IMG/VR virus record: IMGVR_UViG_3300023116_000317
Span: 1-25,274 of that record
Direction: 5' to 3' (one strand)
Origin: a virus
DNA length: 25,274 nt
Positions 1 to 8,300 of this stretch are shown piece after piece; within the stretch, counting starts at the first letter, position 1; every line of letters begins with the position of its first letter. The translations under genes and the position numbers were made by a program. The notes below the pieces were generated by a model, which worked only from the letters and a program-made list of their open reading frames with translations, was not told the origin of the DNA and ran no database searches.

Positions 1-1126
1 TGACCGTTAGAGGATTAGGTGGCTCGGGGAACTTTATTCCAGATACCTCTATTGGTTTAGCTCTAACGGTCTCGTTATATAGTTTTCTGGTTTTACTAGA
101 CGCAGGTACTTCTACTATCTGTATAACTCTATCCGGCATATCTAGGCACTCCTCTGCTGTCTTACGCAGAGATACCGACGTAACTAAGTCGTTAAGTTCG
201 TCTAGCCGTTTATAGCCGGTGATGATATGCTTATTGTAAGGTGCTCTAACTGCATAGGTGTTTATAAACTGCCATGAGTTAGGTACTACAAAGTCGCCTA
301 AGCTCTTTAGCTGAGCCCATAGGTGCATAGGTGAACCCAATGAAGGTGTACCAGATAACAGTACTCTACGAGCAACAGGCTTCGCTGTAAGAAGCTCTAG
401 TACTGCTTTAGTCTTTCCAGACTTGGGAGACCTTAGGGAATGCGACTCATCTAGAATGACGTCTGTGTAGGGTACCTTTTCAAGTAGTATATCTTTGGCT
501 ACCCTACACGTATCATAGGTCACTACCAGACCCCTGCAGCTAGGATCCTGAAGTGCTTCTTCTATCTTTTTCTCACGGGCCTTACCGGTAGCCGTTATAG
601 GTATCAGTTTATGTGTGTCCTGTGAGTGAAACTGCATCTCTTTAGACCAGGTAAACTGATTTACCCTCAGTGCTACTACTAACCATAGCCTACTTGGATC
701 TTGGTTATAGGTGTGCTGTATTAAATCACATCCTATCTTAGTCTTACCCAGGCCGGGATCTAAGAATAATCCAAGACGAGGCATATGTATTGCCATACTA
801 AGGGATAGAACCTGGTGATCGTAGGGCTTTATTGGAGGCACAAAGCCCGCTAGGTCTTCATTGGACATAGCATCAATGTCGTTAGCTATCTGAGTACAAA
901 GAGCCTGGTACTTAGCATCTTTGTTAAACTTACACACAGTTTTAAGGCTATCTATATCGTCAGTAACCCACTGAGCAAAGGGCAAGAACCCCGGTGCAAA
1001 CCAAGTGTTGCCCTTTTTGTCTATCCCATATATATTACGAACGGCTGGAACTTCTGCCGGCTGTACGTCAGTTATAACTACTACGGCCAGACCTGATTTA
1101 GATCTAGCTACACTTACATCGGCCAT
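1..1126 (-). CDS. SNF2-type DEAD/H helicase (partial, 3' end outside window)
   Basis: Leftward reading frame open from ATG at 1126 to the left edge, 375 codons visible. The start follows a strong SD (AAAGGAG, five bases before ATG). Superfamily 2 helicase motifs are seen in order: a Q-motif-like PYDHQ at residues 101-105, Walker A DPGLGKT at 123-129, motif II DESH at 226-229 and motif III SGTP at 258-261. The spacing and the DxGLGKT form fit SNF2/Rad54-like ATPases; the second RecA lobe (motifs V and VI) would lie beyond the window. Phage enzymes of this class remodel DNA, for example UvsW-like branch migration or R-loop removal. A glycine- and tryptophan-containing N-terminal region (residues 1-95) is not recognised. 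It is transcribed away from the portal gene, so it probably belongs to a replication or recombination unit expressed at another time. The helicase class is certain; the precise role is not. Confidence 0.88.
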   Translation of the reverse strand, partial: MADVSVARSKSGLAVVVITDVQPAEVPAVRNIYGIDKKGNTWFAPGFLPFAQWVTDDIDSLKTVCKFNKDAKYQALCTQIANDIDAMSNEDLAGFVPPIKPYDHQVLSLSMAIHMPRLGLFLDPGLGKTKIGCDLIQHTYNQDPSRLWLVVALRVNQFTWSKEMQFHSQDTHKLIPITATGKAREKKIEEALQDPSCRGLVVTYDTCRVAKDILLEKVPYTDVILDESHSLRSPKSGKTKAVLELLTAKPVARRVLLSGTPSLGSPMHLWAQLKSLGDFVVPNSWQFINTYAVRAPYNKHIITGYKRLDELNDLVTSVSLRKTAEECLDMPDRVIQIVEVPASSKTRKLYNETVRAKPIEVSGIKFPEPPNPLTV

Positions 1127-1158
1127 AGAATCTCCTTTCTAGATAAATGCCGAGGGCG

Positions 1159-1173
1159 TATACTTATAACACA
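1159..1173 (+). promoter_or_regulatory. Candidate phage promoter motif TATACTTATAACACA before portal gene
   Basis: This 15-mer matches 14 of 15 bases with the one at 5343-5357 before the RNA polymerase fusion gene. Both lie 27-29 bases upstream of a start codon in short non-coding DNA at the head of a rightward gene group. It sits within the 5' extension of the portal reading frame, which supports treating 1147-1200 as leader rather than coding. No clear host -35 box is seen. Promoter function is inferred from repetition and position only. Confidence 0.45.
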
Positions 1174-1200
1174 AAAAGCTTGAAATTAGGGGGCTATAAT

Positions 1201-2925
1201 ATGCTCGGAGATATGTTTAACTCCATGAACAATGGGACTAATGGGGTATACGGAGATCCCATGCGTCTCTGGGCTCACTCATTCTCATCTAGGAACTTAA
1301 AGCAGTTATTTAGATGGACAGAGTACCTATACTACAACTCCGCTCAAATATATGCAGGCACTCGAAAGTTTGCAGAGTACCCTATAACAGAGCTAGAGTA
1401 TATGAGTGATAGTGATAAGCTTACTTCACTATATAGAAGATTACTCGAAGATATCGTGGGTATAAAGCGTAATCTGATTAAAGCGTCTATCGATCTTCAG
1501 GTATACGGAAATTCGTTTACTTCACTACACTTACCGTTTAAGAGGCACCTTAAGTGCTCTAAGTGTCAGTTTAAACAAGTAGCTGAAGTAATTGAATATA
1601 AGTACAACCCTAACAATGCTTCTTTTAAGCATACCTGTGGGGACTGTGGGTTTACTGGAGAATCCGTTGTAGTGGATACTCTTCAGATATCCCCTGAGAA
1701 AATAAATATTGTTAGATGGGACCCTAAGCTAATTCAAATAAGCTACAACTCTGTTACTGGAGAATCTGAGTACTACCTACAGATACCTAGTGAACTTAAG
1801 TCTAAAGTTATGGGTGGAGATAAGCACCTGATAACTACTTTACCCAAGCCTATATTAGAGACTATCTCAAATGGCGAGCTGTTTAAGTTCAATAATGACG
1901 AGATATTCCATATGCGGTCAGATGCGCCTGCTGGGGTACAAAGTGGCTGGGGCTACCCACCTTTAGTGGCATGTATGCCACTATTCTACCATGCCAGTGT
2001 ACTACGAAAAGCTAATGAGTCTATAGCGTTAGAGCGCATTGTACCTATGCGTGTAATGCATCCTCAGGCAATTAGCGGGAATGCAGACCCTATTCTCAGC
2101 TTGTCTATGGGTAAGTTCATGGCTGAGGTAGAGGACAACATATCAAAGTGGCGAAGAGATCCTAACCATATAATGATGAGTCCTGTAGCTGTAGGTGTTA
2201 GTCAGGTTGGGGGCGAGGGCAGAGCTCTTATGGTCAACGCTGAGATACAGCAAGCTGAAGATAACATCATAGCTGCTATGGGATTCCCTAAAGAGTTCGT
2301 CTATGGAGGACTTAGCTACACAGGCAGTAGCGTTACCCTGCGTATGTTGGAGAACCAGTTAGAGTCTTCAGTATTTCAAATTACTCAGTTACTTCGATGG
2401 CTTACTAATAAGATGGGTAAGTTTTTAGGATGGGAGCATTGCCAAGTTGGTCTAGGTGACTTCAAGATGATAGACGATGTTTCTCAAAAGCAACTAGTTA
2501 TGCAGCTATTCCAGATGGGTATGGTAAGCAAAACAACAGTCGCTGAGGCGCATGGTATTGATGTAGCTGAAGAGCGCGAAAAGATTAAACAAGAAAACCT
2601 TACAGATGCTAGATTCCAGAAGGAGCTTGAGCTAGATATGATGGATCTCCAGAAAGACCTTAGCCAGCAAGCCCGTCAGATGTCTGCTGAGCAGGGTGGC
2701 GGAGGCCTTGCTTATGATCAGCAAGCTGTTATCGGTCAAGCAGAGCAGATAGCTGGGCAGATGATGCAAATGGATCCCGGTTCACGTAAGTCGCAACTTG
2801 CTAGCCTTCAGGCAGAAGATTATGTTATGTACTCTGTTGTTATTCAGAGACTTGAGCAAATGCAGCTAGACCAAAAGAATCAGGCTATGCAGCAAATGCA
2901 AGGTCAAATGGGACCCCCAATGTGA
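1201..2925 (+). CDS. Portal protein with inserted zinc ribbon
   Basis: 574 residues from ATG at 1201. This start is chosen over the in-frame ATG at 1147 because it has a strong SD (TTAGGGGG, seven bases upstream) and the 54-base extension contains a promoter-like motif. The protein resembles dodecameric portals that form the vertex for DNA packaging and tail attachment. It has an alpha/beta core with a clip/stem-like middle and a long Gln/Met-rich C-terminal tail (from about residue 475) rich in QQ and QM pairs. A zinc ribbon is visible as CSKC at 119-122 and CGDC at 146-149. The segment FVYGGLSYTGSSVTLRMLEN (around 365-385) resembles the conserved crown-side helix of portals. It is the first gene of a rightward group, followed eight bases later by a small protein. 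The portal call rests on overall pattern and head-gene context, without a database search. Confidence 0.72.
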   Translation: MLGDMFNSMNNGTNGVYGDPMRLWAHSFSSRNLKQLFRWTEYLYYNSAQIYAGTRKFAEYPITELEYMSDSDKLTSLYRRLLEDIVGIKRNLIKASIDLQVYGNSFTSLHLPFKRHLKCSKCQFKQVAEVIEYKYNPNNASFKHTCGDCGFTGESVVVDTLQISPEKINIVRWDPKLIQISYNSVTGESEYYLQIPSELKSKVMGGDKHLITTLPKPILETISNGELFKFNNDEIFHMRSDAPAGVQSGWGYPPLVACMPLFYHASVLRKANESIALERIVPMRVMHPQAISGNADPILSLSMGKFMAEVEDNISKWRRDPNHIMMSPVAVGVSQVGGEGRALMVNAEIQQAEDNIIAAMGFPKEFVYGGLSYTGSSVTLRMLENQLESSVFQITQLLRWLTNKMGKFLGWEHCQVGLGDFKMIDDVSQKQLVMQLFQMGMVSKTTVAEAHGIDVAEEREKIKQENLTDARFQKELELDMMDLQKDLSQQARQMSAEQGGGGLAYDQQAVIGQAEQIAGQMMQMDPGSRKSQLASLQAEDYVMYSVVIQRLEQMQLDQKNQAMQQMQGQMGPPM

Positions 2926-2933
2926 GGTGAGCT

Positions 2934-3299
2934 ATGAGCAGTGATCAAGATTTTATAACTACAGTTTCCCAGTTAGCAGGAAACCAAGAAGGACCGAGTC
3001 TACCAGACCCCTTCCCTAGTATACCTAATCCTCCTGAGGGATTTGACCCTGAAGCTAATCCCTTACATACTAAGGAGCATACTACTGAACCACCCGAGTG
3101 GGCTAAAAAAAAGCAGAAGCAGCAGTTTATTCCGTATGCTCGTGTATTTATGATTACTAACGAGGGTAACCCTGAGTATGATAATATACTAAGACGTGGA
3201 GCTAACGGCGAGATTATTTTAGCTAAAAAAGAAGTGGCAGACTTAAAAGGATCTCCTGGGTTTAAAGTGTATCTAGAGTGGATGGAGCCTGTTAGCTAA
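2934..3299 (+). CDS. Small proline-rich protein downstream of portal
   Basis: 121 residues, ATG at 2934 with an SD-like GAGGTGAG seven bases after the portal stop codon. The first half is rich in Pro, Asp and Glu (residues 20-55, probably disordered). A short basic run KKKQKQQ follows at about 58-64, then a compact mixed alpha/beta C-terminal part containing RVFMITNEGN and VYLEWMEPV. No known domain was recognised and there is no signal peptide or membrane segment. Its place directly after the portal suggests a head or packaging accessory protein, but that is context only. Confidence 0.75.
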   Translation: MSSDQDFITTVSQLAGNQEGPSLPDPFPSIPNPPEGFDPEANPLHTKEHTTEPPEWAKKKQKQQFIPYARVFMITNEGNPEYDNILRRGANGEIILAKKEVADLKGSPGFKVYLEWMEPVS

Positions 3300-3304
3300 A
3301 AAAA

Positions 3305-3336
3305 GAGGTAACTTAGCCTGGCCGCTAAGCTACCTC
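3305..3336 (-). terminator. Rho-independent terminator for the leftward cassette
   Basis: GAGGTAACTTAGC (3305-3317) pairs with GCTAAGCTACCTC (3324-3336) with one mismatch across a six-base loop CTGGCC. Read leftward, the hairpin is followed by a run of Ts (the A-run at 3298-3304), as in an intrinsic terminator. Read rightward it is followed by CTTAAGGG, with no T tract, so it stops leftward transcripts best but may also hold back rightward ones at this convergent junction. Confidence 0.8.
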
Positions 3337-3365
3337 CTTAAGGGTAACTACTACAATCTCCTATT

Positions 3366-3428
3366 TTATTTCTTAGGAGGTGGTGGTAGGAGTCTGCCTA
3401 GCAGATCCCAATCGATTTCACAGGTCAT
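3366..3428 (-). CDS. Possible 20-residue peptide, translationally coupled
   Basis: ATG at 3428-3426 overlaps the TGA of the preceding leftward gene (CTATGA junction). It reads MTCEIDWDLLGRLLPPPPKK and stops at TAA 3368-3366, about 30 bases before the terminator hairpin. The ATGA overlap is the same kind used by other gene pairs here and would allow coupled reinitiation. No function is recognised. It could be chance; the placement between gene and terminator is the only support. Confidence 0.3.
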   Translation of the reverse strand: MTCEIDWDLLGRLLPPPPKK

Positions 3429-3934
3429 AGACGTTGCCCTTTCCGACGGTGGTAACCGTTGCGGTTGTGAGCCTTAGTGAGCTTAGCTAGCTCATCAGGG
3501 TTCACGAATCCGCTACGGAGATCAACGATCTTTTGCCCCGTCCCTTTAATAGTTCGTACAGGTCCAGCCATGCGCAAGTGGTCAGGGTCAAATTCCCTAT
3601 CACCAATGTACATTGTGCCGTTCCCATCTATACCTCTCCAAGGTCCAGTGTGGGGCCTTCCTCCATAAGGGAATACCTTTGTAGGTCGGCCATAATGTGG
3701 ACACTTAGAACGACTAGCTATCAGGTACCCAATACCAAGTCCTAATAGCCCCGCCAGCAAATAAATATCAGCGCCGGCGGCTAGGATAAATGCCTGGCCA
3801 TCTACAGAAGTTTCACCTGACCATGAGTCACCGTATGTATTATCCTTGGCCGCTCGGACCAGGGACGGGTGAACTCTTACCAGGCAACGCTTATCTGGAT
3901 GCCAGTACCAGTCATGTGGATACTTGTTCTGAAT
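3425..3934 (-). CDS. Single-pass membrane protein, probable ATT start
   Basis: A 169-residue frame that has no ATG. The first TTG (3760) lies inside the hydrophobic segment and lacks an SD. The upstream in-frame stop (TAA at 3951-3949) is immediately followed by AAAGGAGG (3948-3941), and six bases later by ATT at 3934-3932, an ideal SD distance, so ATT is taken as the start. The N-terminal part is hydrophilic with aromatic residues (HDWYWHPDK). One transmembrane helix spans about residues 48-73 (ILAAGADIYLLAGLLGLGIG), followed by a basic, Gly/Pro-rich tail with CPHYGRP and a His/Arg/Lys-rich end. The start overlaps the 3' end of the upstream leftward gene by 23 bases. A +1 frameshift from that gene is a less likely alternative. 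Family unknown. Confidence 0.6.
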   Translation of the reverse strand: MQNKYPHDWYWHPDKRCLVRVHPSLVRAAKDNTYGDSWSGETSVDGQAFILAAGADIYLLAGLLGLGIGYLIASRSKCPHYGRPTKVFPYGGRPHTGPWRGIDGNGTMYIGDREFDPDHLRMAGPVRTIKGTGQKIVDLRSGFVNPDELAKLTKAHNRNGYHRRKGQRL

Positions 3935-5255
3935 CCGCCACCTCCTTTAGCCTAACCGTTGTTTCCCCGCTAAGTCCAGGGTGGTACATAACCTGCAAGA
4001 TCCAGTCGTCTCTCGTAGCATACGACTCTACGGGCTCTAGAGGCAGCACGGGCTGACCATCCTCCTGCAACCAGTCGAAGATTGGCCACAGGTCCTCCAA
4101 GCCATTCTCCGTGGGGTTTGCAAAGTCTACAAATAGCTCTGTACACTGAGCCAGTGATAGCTCAGTGCGCATGCTATGCGTACTCTTAACCCAGTCTGCT
4201 ACCCTGTTAAAGACCTCGGACGAGTATTCCGAGAATAGCTTACCTACCGCCTCCTTGGCTGGCTTGCCCGCCCTAACTAAGCCGAATACCATACTCACCT
4301 CGGGTGAGATCTGATCGTAAGCTGCTTTAGCCTCTACTCTTGCCGCCTCCCAGGCGGCCACTAGGTCTGGACGTGTGGTAATCACGTCAGACCACTCTGC
4401 AGCGAGGCGGGCTTGGCGCTCGGCCTCAAGGCGCTCGGCCTCGATGCGCTCGGCCTCCTCACGAGCCTTCTTAGCCTCAGCTATAACTGACCCAAAGACG
4501 TCGAATGCCTCCGCGGCAGCCTTAGCCTCGGCCTTAGCTTTCGCATCAGCTTTCGCTTTGCGAGCTGACTCGGCCTTCTCGGCCTCAGTGGGCTTAGCCC
4601 ACTGCTTAACTCCTGTCTTGAGCAGTGCGCTCATGAAAGAAGTTAGCTCGAGATCGTGTTTACCTCGCTTGACCAGCACAAGACCTTGGTGGCCCAACAT
4701 AGCCCCAGCAGGGATATCGAGGTGATCTCCGTCTTGGTTCGGAGTCAGTGAGATCCCATCTATCTCGAAGGATGACTCCACTAACTCACCCATACGGGCC
4801 GCACGATCCGCGTTAGGCTTACGTGCGATCGTAAACCCGACCTCGAATCCCACAGTAGGATCGAGACCAGCCTTACGAGCAGCGTCGCTAACGGACCAAC
4901 GCGCCTCTCCCCAGCCGAGATCCGGCTTAGGCTCTGACTTAGGCTTGAAGTTAGCCTGCATCAAGAGCTGCGCTTGCTCTTGTAACTTGCGGTGACTCTC
5001 AGGCGTTGGCTTGCCCTCAGAGTCAACCTCTAGTACAAATCCTGCATCAAGAAGATCGCGGTTCTTCTTTACCAGGATATCTATACCCCTAAAGGCACGA
5101 GAGCGCACCTCCAGGAAGTTTTGCTTAGCCGTCTGCTCGAGGGACTCAAACGTCGCCTTAGAGCCAACTGCTGATAACTTCTCCTGCAGGCTCTTCTTAG
5201 CCTTAGGAGTCGTAGGCGCCTTATGCGCCTTAACTGTTTTCTTTTTCTTTGCCAT
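3912..5255 (-). CDS. Lys/Ala/Glu-rich coiled-coil protein of unknown function
   Basis: 447 residues, ATG at 5255 after SD GAAAGGA. A very basic N-terminus (KKKKTVKAHK, continuing with Lys/Pro to about residue 22) precedes a folded region of roughly 170 residues containing VGFEVGFTIARKP and DHLDIPAGAMLG. Then comes a long charged helix of A/K/E repeats at about 220-295 (AKADAKAKAEAKAAAEA, then EAERIEAERLEAERQ), probably a coiled coil. A C-terminal alpha-helical domain with several Trp follows. No catalytic motif was recognised. The gene is markedly richer in G+C than its neighbours: 42 of 60 bases in 4381-4440 against 20 of 60 in 6661-6720. It heads a leftward cassette inserted between rightward late genes, as in a moron-type acquisition. 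A nucleic-acid-binding role is possible from the basic tail but unproven. Confidence 0.85.
   Translation of the reverse strand: MAKKKKTVKAHKAPTTPKAKKSLQEKLSAVGSKATFESLEQTAKQNFLEVRSRAFRGIDILVKKNRDLLDAGFVLEVDSEGKPTPESHRKLQEQAQLLMQANFKPKSEPKPDLGWGEARWSVSDAARKAGLDPTVGFEVGFTIARKPNADRAARMGELVESSFEIDGISLTPNQDGDHLDIPAGAMLGHQGLVLVKRGKHDLELTSFMSALLKTGVKQWAKPTEAEKAESARKAKADAKAKAEAKAAAEAFDVFGSVIAEAKKAREEAERIEAERLEAERQARLAAEWSDVITTRPDLVAAWEAARVEAKAAYDQISPEVSMVFGLVRAGKPAKEAVGKLFSEYSSEVFNRVADWVKSTHSMRTELSLAQCTELFVDFANPTENGLEDLWPIFDWLQEDGQPVLPLEPVESYATRDDWILQVMYHPGLSGETTVRLKEVADSEQVST
3941..3948 (-). promoter_or_regulatory. Strong SD that decides an ATT start
   Basis: AAAGGAGG on the minus strand lies within the last codons of the leftward coiled-coil gene. 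The spacer TGGCGG places ATT at 3934-3932 in the initiation position. No ATG, GTG or TTG in the frame of the downstream membrane protein is near it. Confidence 0.55.
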
Positions 5256-5342
5256 TTGATTCCTTTCATCAATGTGGCTGGGGGATCAAACCCCATGTTA
5301 ATAACTGGTGCCCCACACTTTGAAAGTAGGGTGTGTGGAGCA
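5256..5342. other. Divergent leader with two small inverted repeats
   Basis: Non-coding DNA between the leftward coiled-coil gene and the rightward RNA polymerase gene. GGGG-ATCAAA-CCCC (5281-5294) can form a hairpin in the leftward leader. CCACAC (5313-5318) and GTGTGG (5333-5338) form a second inverted repeat with a 14-base loop. These may be leader RNA structures or an operator; neither has a T tract that would make a terminator. Confidence 0.35.
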
Positions 5343-5357
5343 TATACTTATGACACA
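5343..5357 (+). promoter_or_regulatory. Candidate phage promoter motif TATACTTATGACACA before RNAP gene
   Basis: Differs at a single base from the motif before the portal gene (1159-1173). It lies 29 bases upstream of the ATG of the beta-beta' fusion gene, at the start of a rightward gene group and within the divergent region. The SD of that gene is weak (GCGAGAA), so expression may rely on this promoter. Promoter function is inference. Confidence 0.45.
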
Positions 5358-5386
5358 TATACCCCCATATTTATGCGAGAATAGCT

Positions 5387-8300
5387 ATGGCAAATAATAT
5401 AAGACCATTGTTTACCACCCCTGAAGAGCGCCAGCGACTTCTGCGAGAGAAAACTCTAGAGGGTGTAGCTAGTCTTTTCCCAATAATAGGTACGCATCAC
5501 ACCATTGAAGCCGAAGATTTCAAGGTAAAAGAAACTACAGCTACTTATGCAGACCATAAGAAAGCCTTATTCAAGGGTGGTTCCTTATATGAGCCTATAA
5601 AAGCTAACTTAGTAGTTAAAGATAAGCAGGGAAACGTAGTATCTCGTAAGAAAAACCATACTGTTATGCACCTGCCCAGGGTTACTAATAACAACACTTT
5701 TGTAGTAGGTGGTAACGAGTACGCACTTAAGCATCAGCTTAGAACTCGTCCTGGGGTTTACACACGTAAACGAGGTAGTGATGAGCTAGAGTCTAGCTTT
5801 AACCTTTCTAAGGGGGCTAACTTTAGACTTAGTATGAATGCCACTAAGGGTGGTCTACAGATGGAGTATGGCAGCTCTAAGATACCCATGTACCCTATAC
5901 TTAAGGAGATGGGTGTTCAAGATAGCGACATGTCTAAGTACTGGGGTAAGGAACTTACTGACAGGAATAGAGACATGTATGCTAGATCTGCTAGCTCTGC
6001 TGTAGATAAGCTATATACAAAAATAGTTCCTAAAGCTGAGCAGGTTCACTCAGGACGCAAAGATAAAGCCGCAGCTATTCTTAGAGCCTATGATAATACA
6101 CAGTTAGATGAAGAAACTACACGCTCTACTCTTAAGAAGAGTTTTAACAAGGTAACTCCGGAAGCTCTTCTAACAGCTAGCCAAAAGCTAGTTAAAGTCT
6201 ACAAAGGCGAGGAGAAAGAAGACGAGCGTGACTCTTTAGAGTTCCAGAAAGTAGTTGGCCCTGAAGATATATTTAAAGAAAGGCTACAGCTAAAAGCTAG
6301 AGAGATTCAGTGGAAGATTCGCAATAAGCTAGACCTTAGTCCTAACGTAAATATTAGTAAGGTGATGCCTACTACAGCTACTAGCAATGAGCTTAAGAAG
6401 TTCTTGTCTACAGCACAGTTAGCTAGCTTACCTTCTCAGATAAATCCCGTAGAAATTATGGATAGTGCTATGGCGGTAACCCGCCTAGGTGAGGGAGGTA
6501 TTTCTAGTGATAGAGCGGTTCCTGCGTCCGCTCGTAAATTACATAGCTCTATGCTTGGTATAATCGACGCCTTTAGAACTCCCGAATCGGGTAACGTGGG
6601 TATAGATCAGAGGTTTACTCTGGGTGCTGCGAGAGACGATGAAGGTAACTTATACAGCAAGCTAATGGATGCTAAGACAGATAAAGAAACTTTTGTAAAA
6701 GCTAAAGACATAGCCAACAAAGTTGTAGCATTTGCTAACCAAGACATTAAATCTGGTAACGTAGACGCAATGGTTAAGGGTAAGGTAGGGAAAGTTAAGC
6801 CTAAAGAAGTAGACTATTACGTGGGAAGACACGTAAACATGAATACTATTAATACTAACTTAGTACCATTATTAGATAGTACACAGGGTAACCGCGTTAT
6901 AATGGGTGCTAAGATGGTTGGGCAAGCTATGCCTCTCCTATATAGAGAGAAGCCTCTTGTACAGTCGGGCGCGTTCCTAGATAGAGAAGATGAACACTCT
7001 TCGATGGAACACATAATTGGTAGGTCTAGTACTTCGGGTATGGCTGCACCTGTATCCGGTGTAGTTAAAAAGGTAACTAAAGACTACATAGAAATTGATG
7101 GAGGTAAGGATGGACTACGTAAAGTAGAAATACCCTCCAACATGCCTCTTGCTTCTAAGACGTTTTTAGACGGACATGTACGCGTAAAAGAGGGGGATAA
7201 GGTTAAAAAAGATGAGCTTATAATGGACACTAACTTTACCAAAGATGGTACACTTGCCCTAGGAAAAAACCTAAAGGTGGGTTACTTAGCTTATCATGGG
7301 TTAAACTCTAATGACGCAGTGGTTATGAGCAAGGGTGCTACAAAAAAGATGGCCTCTATCAACATGACTAAGTATGTGATAGAAGAGGATCGAGATACCA
7401 GGATAGACGGAGGCAAGCACTCAGCTAACTTCCCACGAGTGTTTACAAAAGACCAGTATGGCTTACTCGATAAGGGCATAGTTAAAGTCGGCACCAAACT
7501 TAAGCAGGGAGACCCCATAGCAGCTGTGTTGAGAAAGCGAACTCCTTCTATAGAGAACCAAATACTTGGAAAGGTACACAAGTCGCTTAGGCAAGAGTAC
7601 TCAGATGCTAGTGATACCTGGGATAAATCTTCTGAAGGTGAAGTTGTAGCCGTAGAAAAAGAGGGTAAGCGCACTACTATAGTAGTTAAAAGTGTAGAGC
7701 CCCTAAAGATAGGCGATAAAGTAAGTAACCGTTATGGCGGTAAGGGCGTAATAAGTAAGATAGTAGATGATGATAATATGGTCCAAGATGAGTCTGGTAA
7801 GCCTATAGATATACTATGGAGTTCGCTAGGTGTGGTTAGCCGTATTAATCCATCTCAGGTAATAGAAACAGCCGCGGCCAAAGTAGCAGAGAAAACTGGT
7901 AAGCCTATTGCCATACCCTCTTTTAAGAAGCGCAATAACGTTAAGTGGGTCAGAGACTTAATGAAGAAAAATGGGGTCAAAGACAAAGAAACTGTCTATG
8001 ACCCTATTACAGGTAAGAAGATACCTAACATAATGGTAGGACCTCAGTATACCTACAAACTATTCAAGTCTTCTGATACTAACTATGCGGCTAGAGGCTT
8101 AGATGGCGGGTATGATCTTCATGATGCTCCTAGTAAAGGAGGTATTACGGGTGCTAAGGGCACGGGAACAATGGAGATTAATGCATTACTAGCCCATGAT
8201 GCTCGTGACATGTTAAAAGAAAACGCCATATTAAAAGGCACTCGTAATACAGAGTACTGGCGGGCAATGCAGCTAGGTAGACCTCTACCTCCTCCTAAAT

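Noticed and set aside
1147-1200. Portal start at ATG 1147
   Set aside because: No SD in front of 1147, while 1201 has AGGGGG at good distance, and the extra 54 bases hold the promoter-like 15-mer repeated at 5343.
4375-4725. Rightward Ala/Ser-rich frame opposite the coiled-coil gene
   Set aside because: Complement of the A/K/E repeat; no SD, low-complexity mirror of the real gene.
7294-7674. Leftward frame inside the polymerase gene
   Set aside because: Lies opposite strongly conserved beta motifs and has no SD or recognisable protein features.
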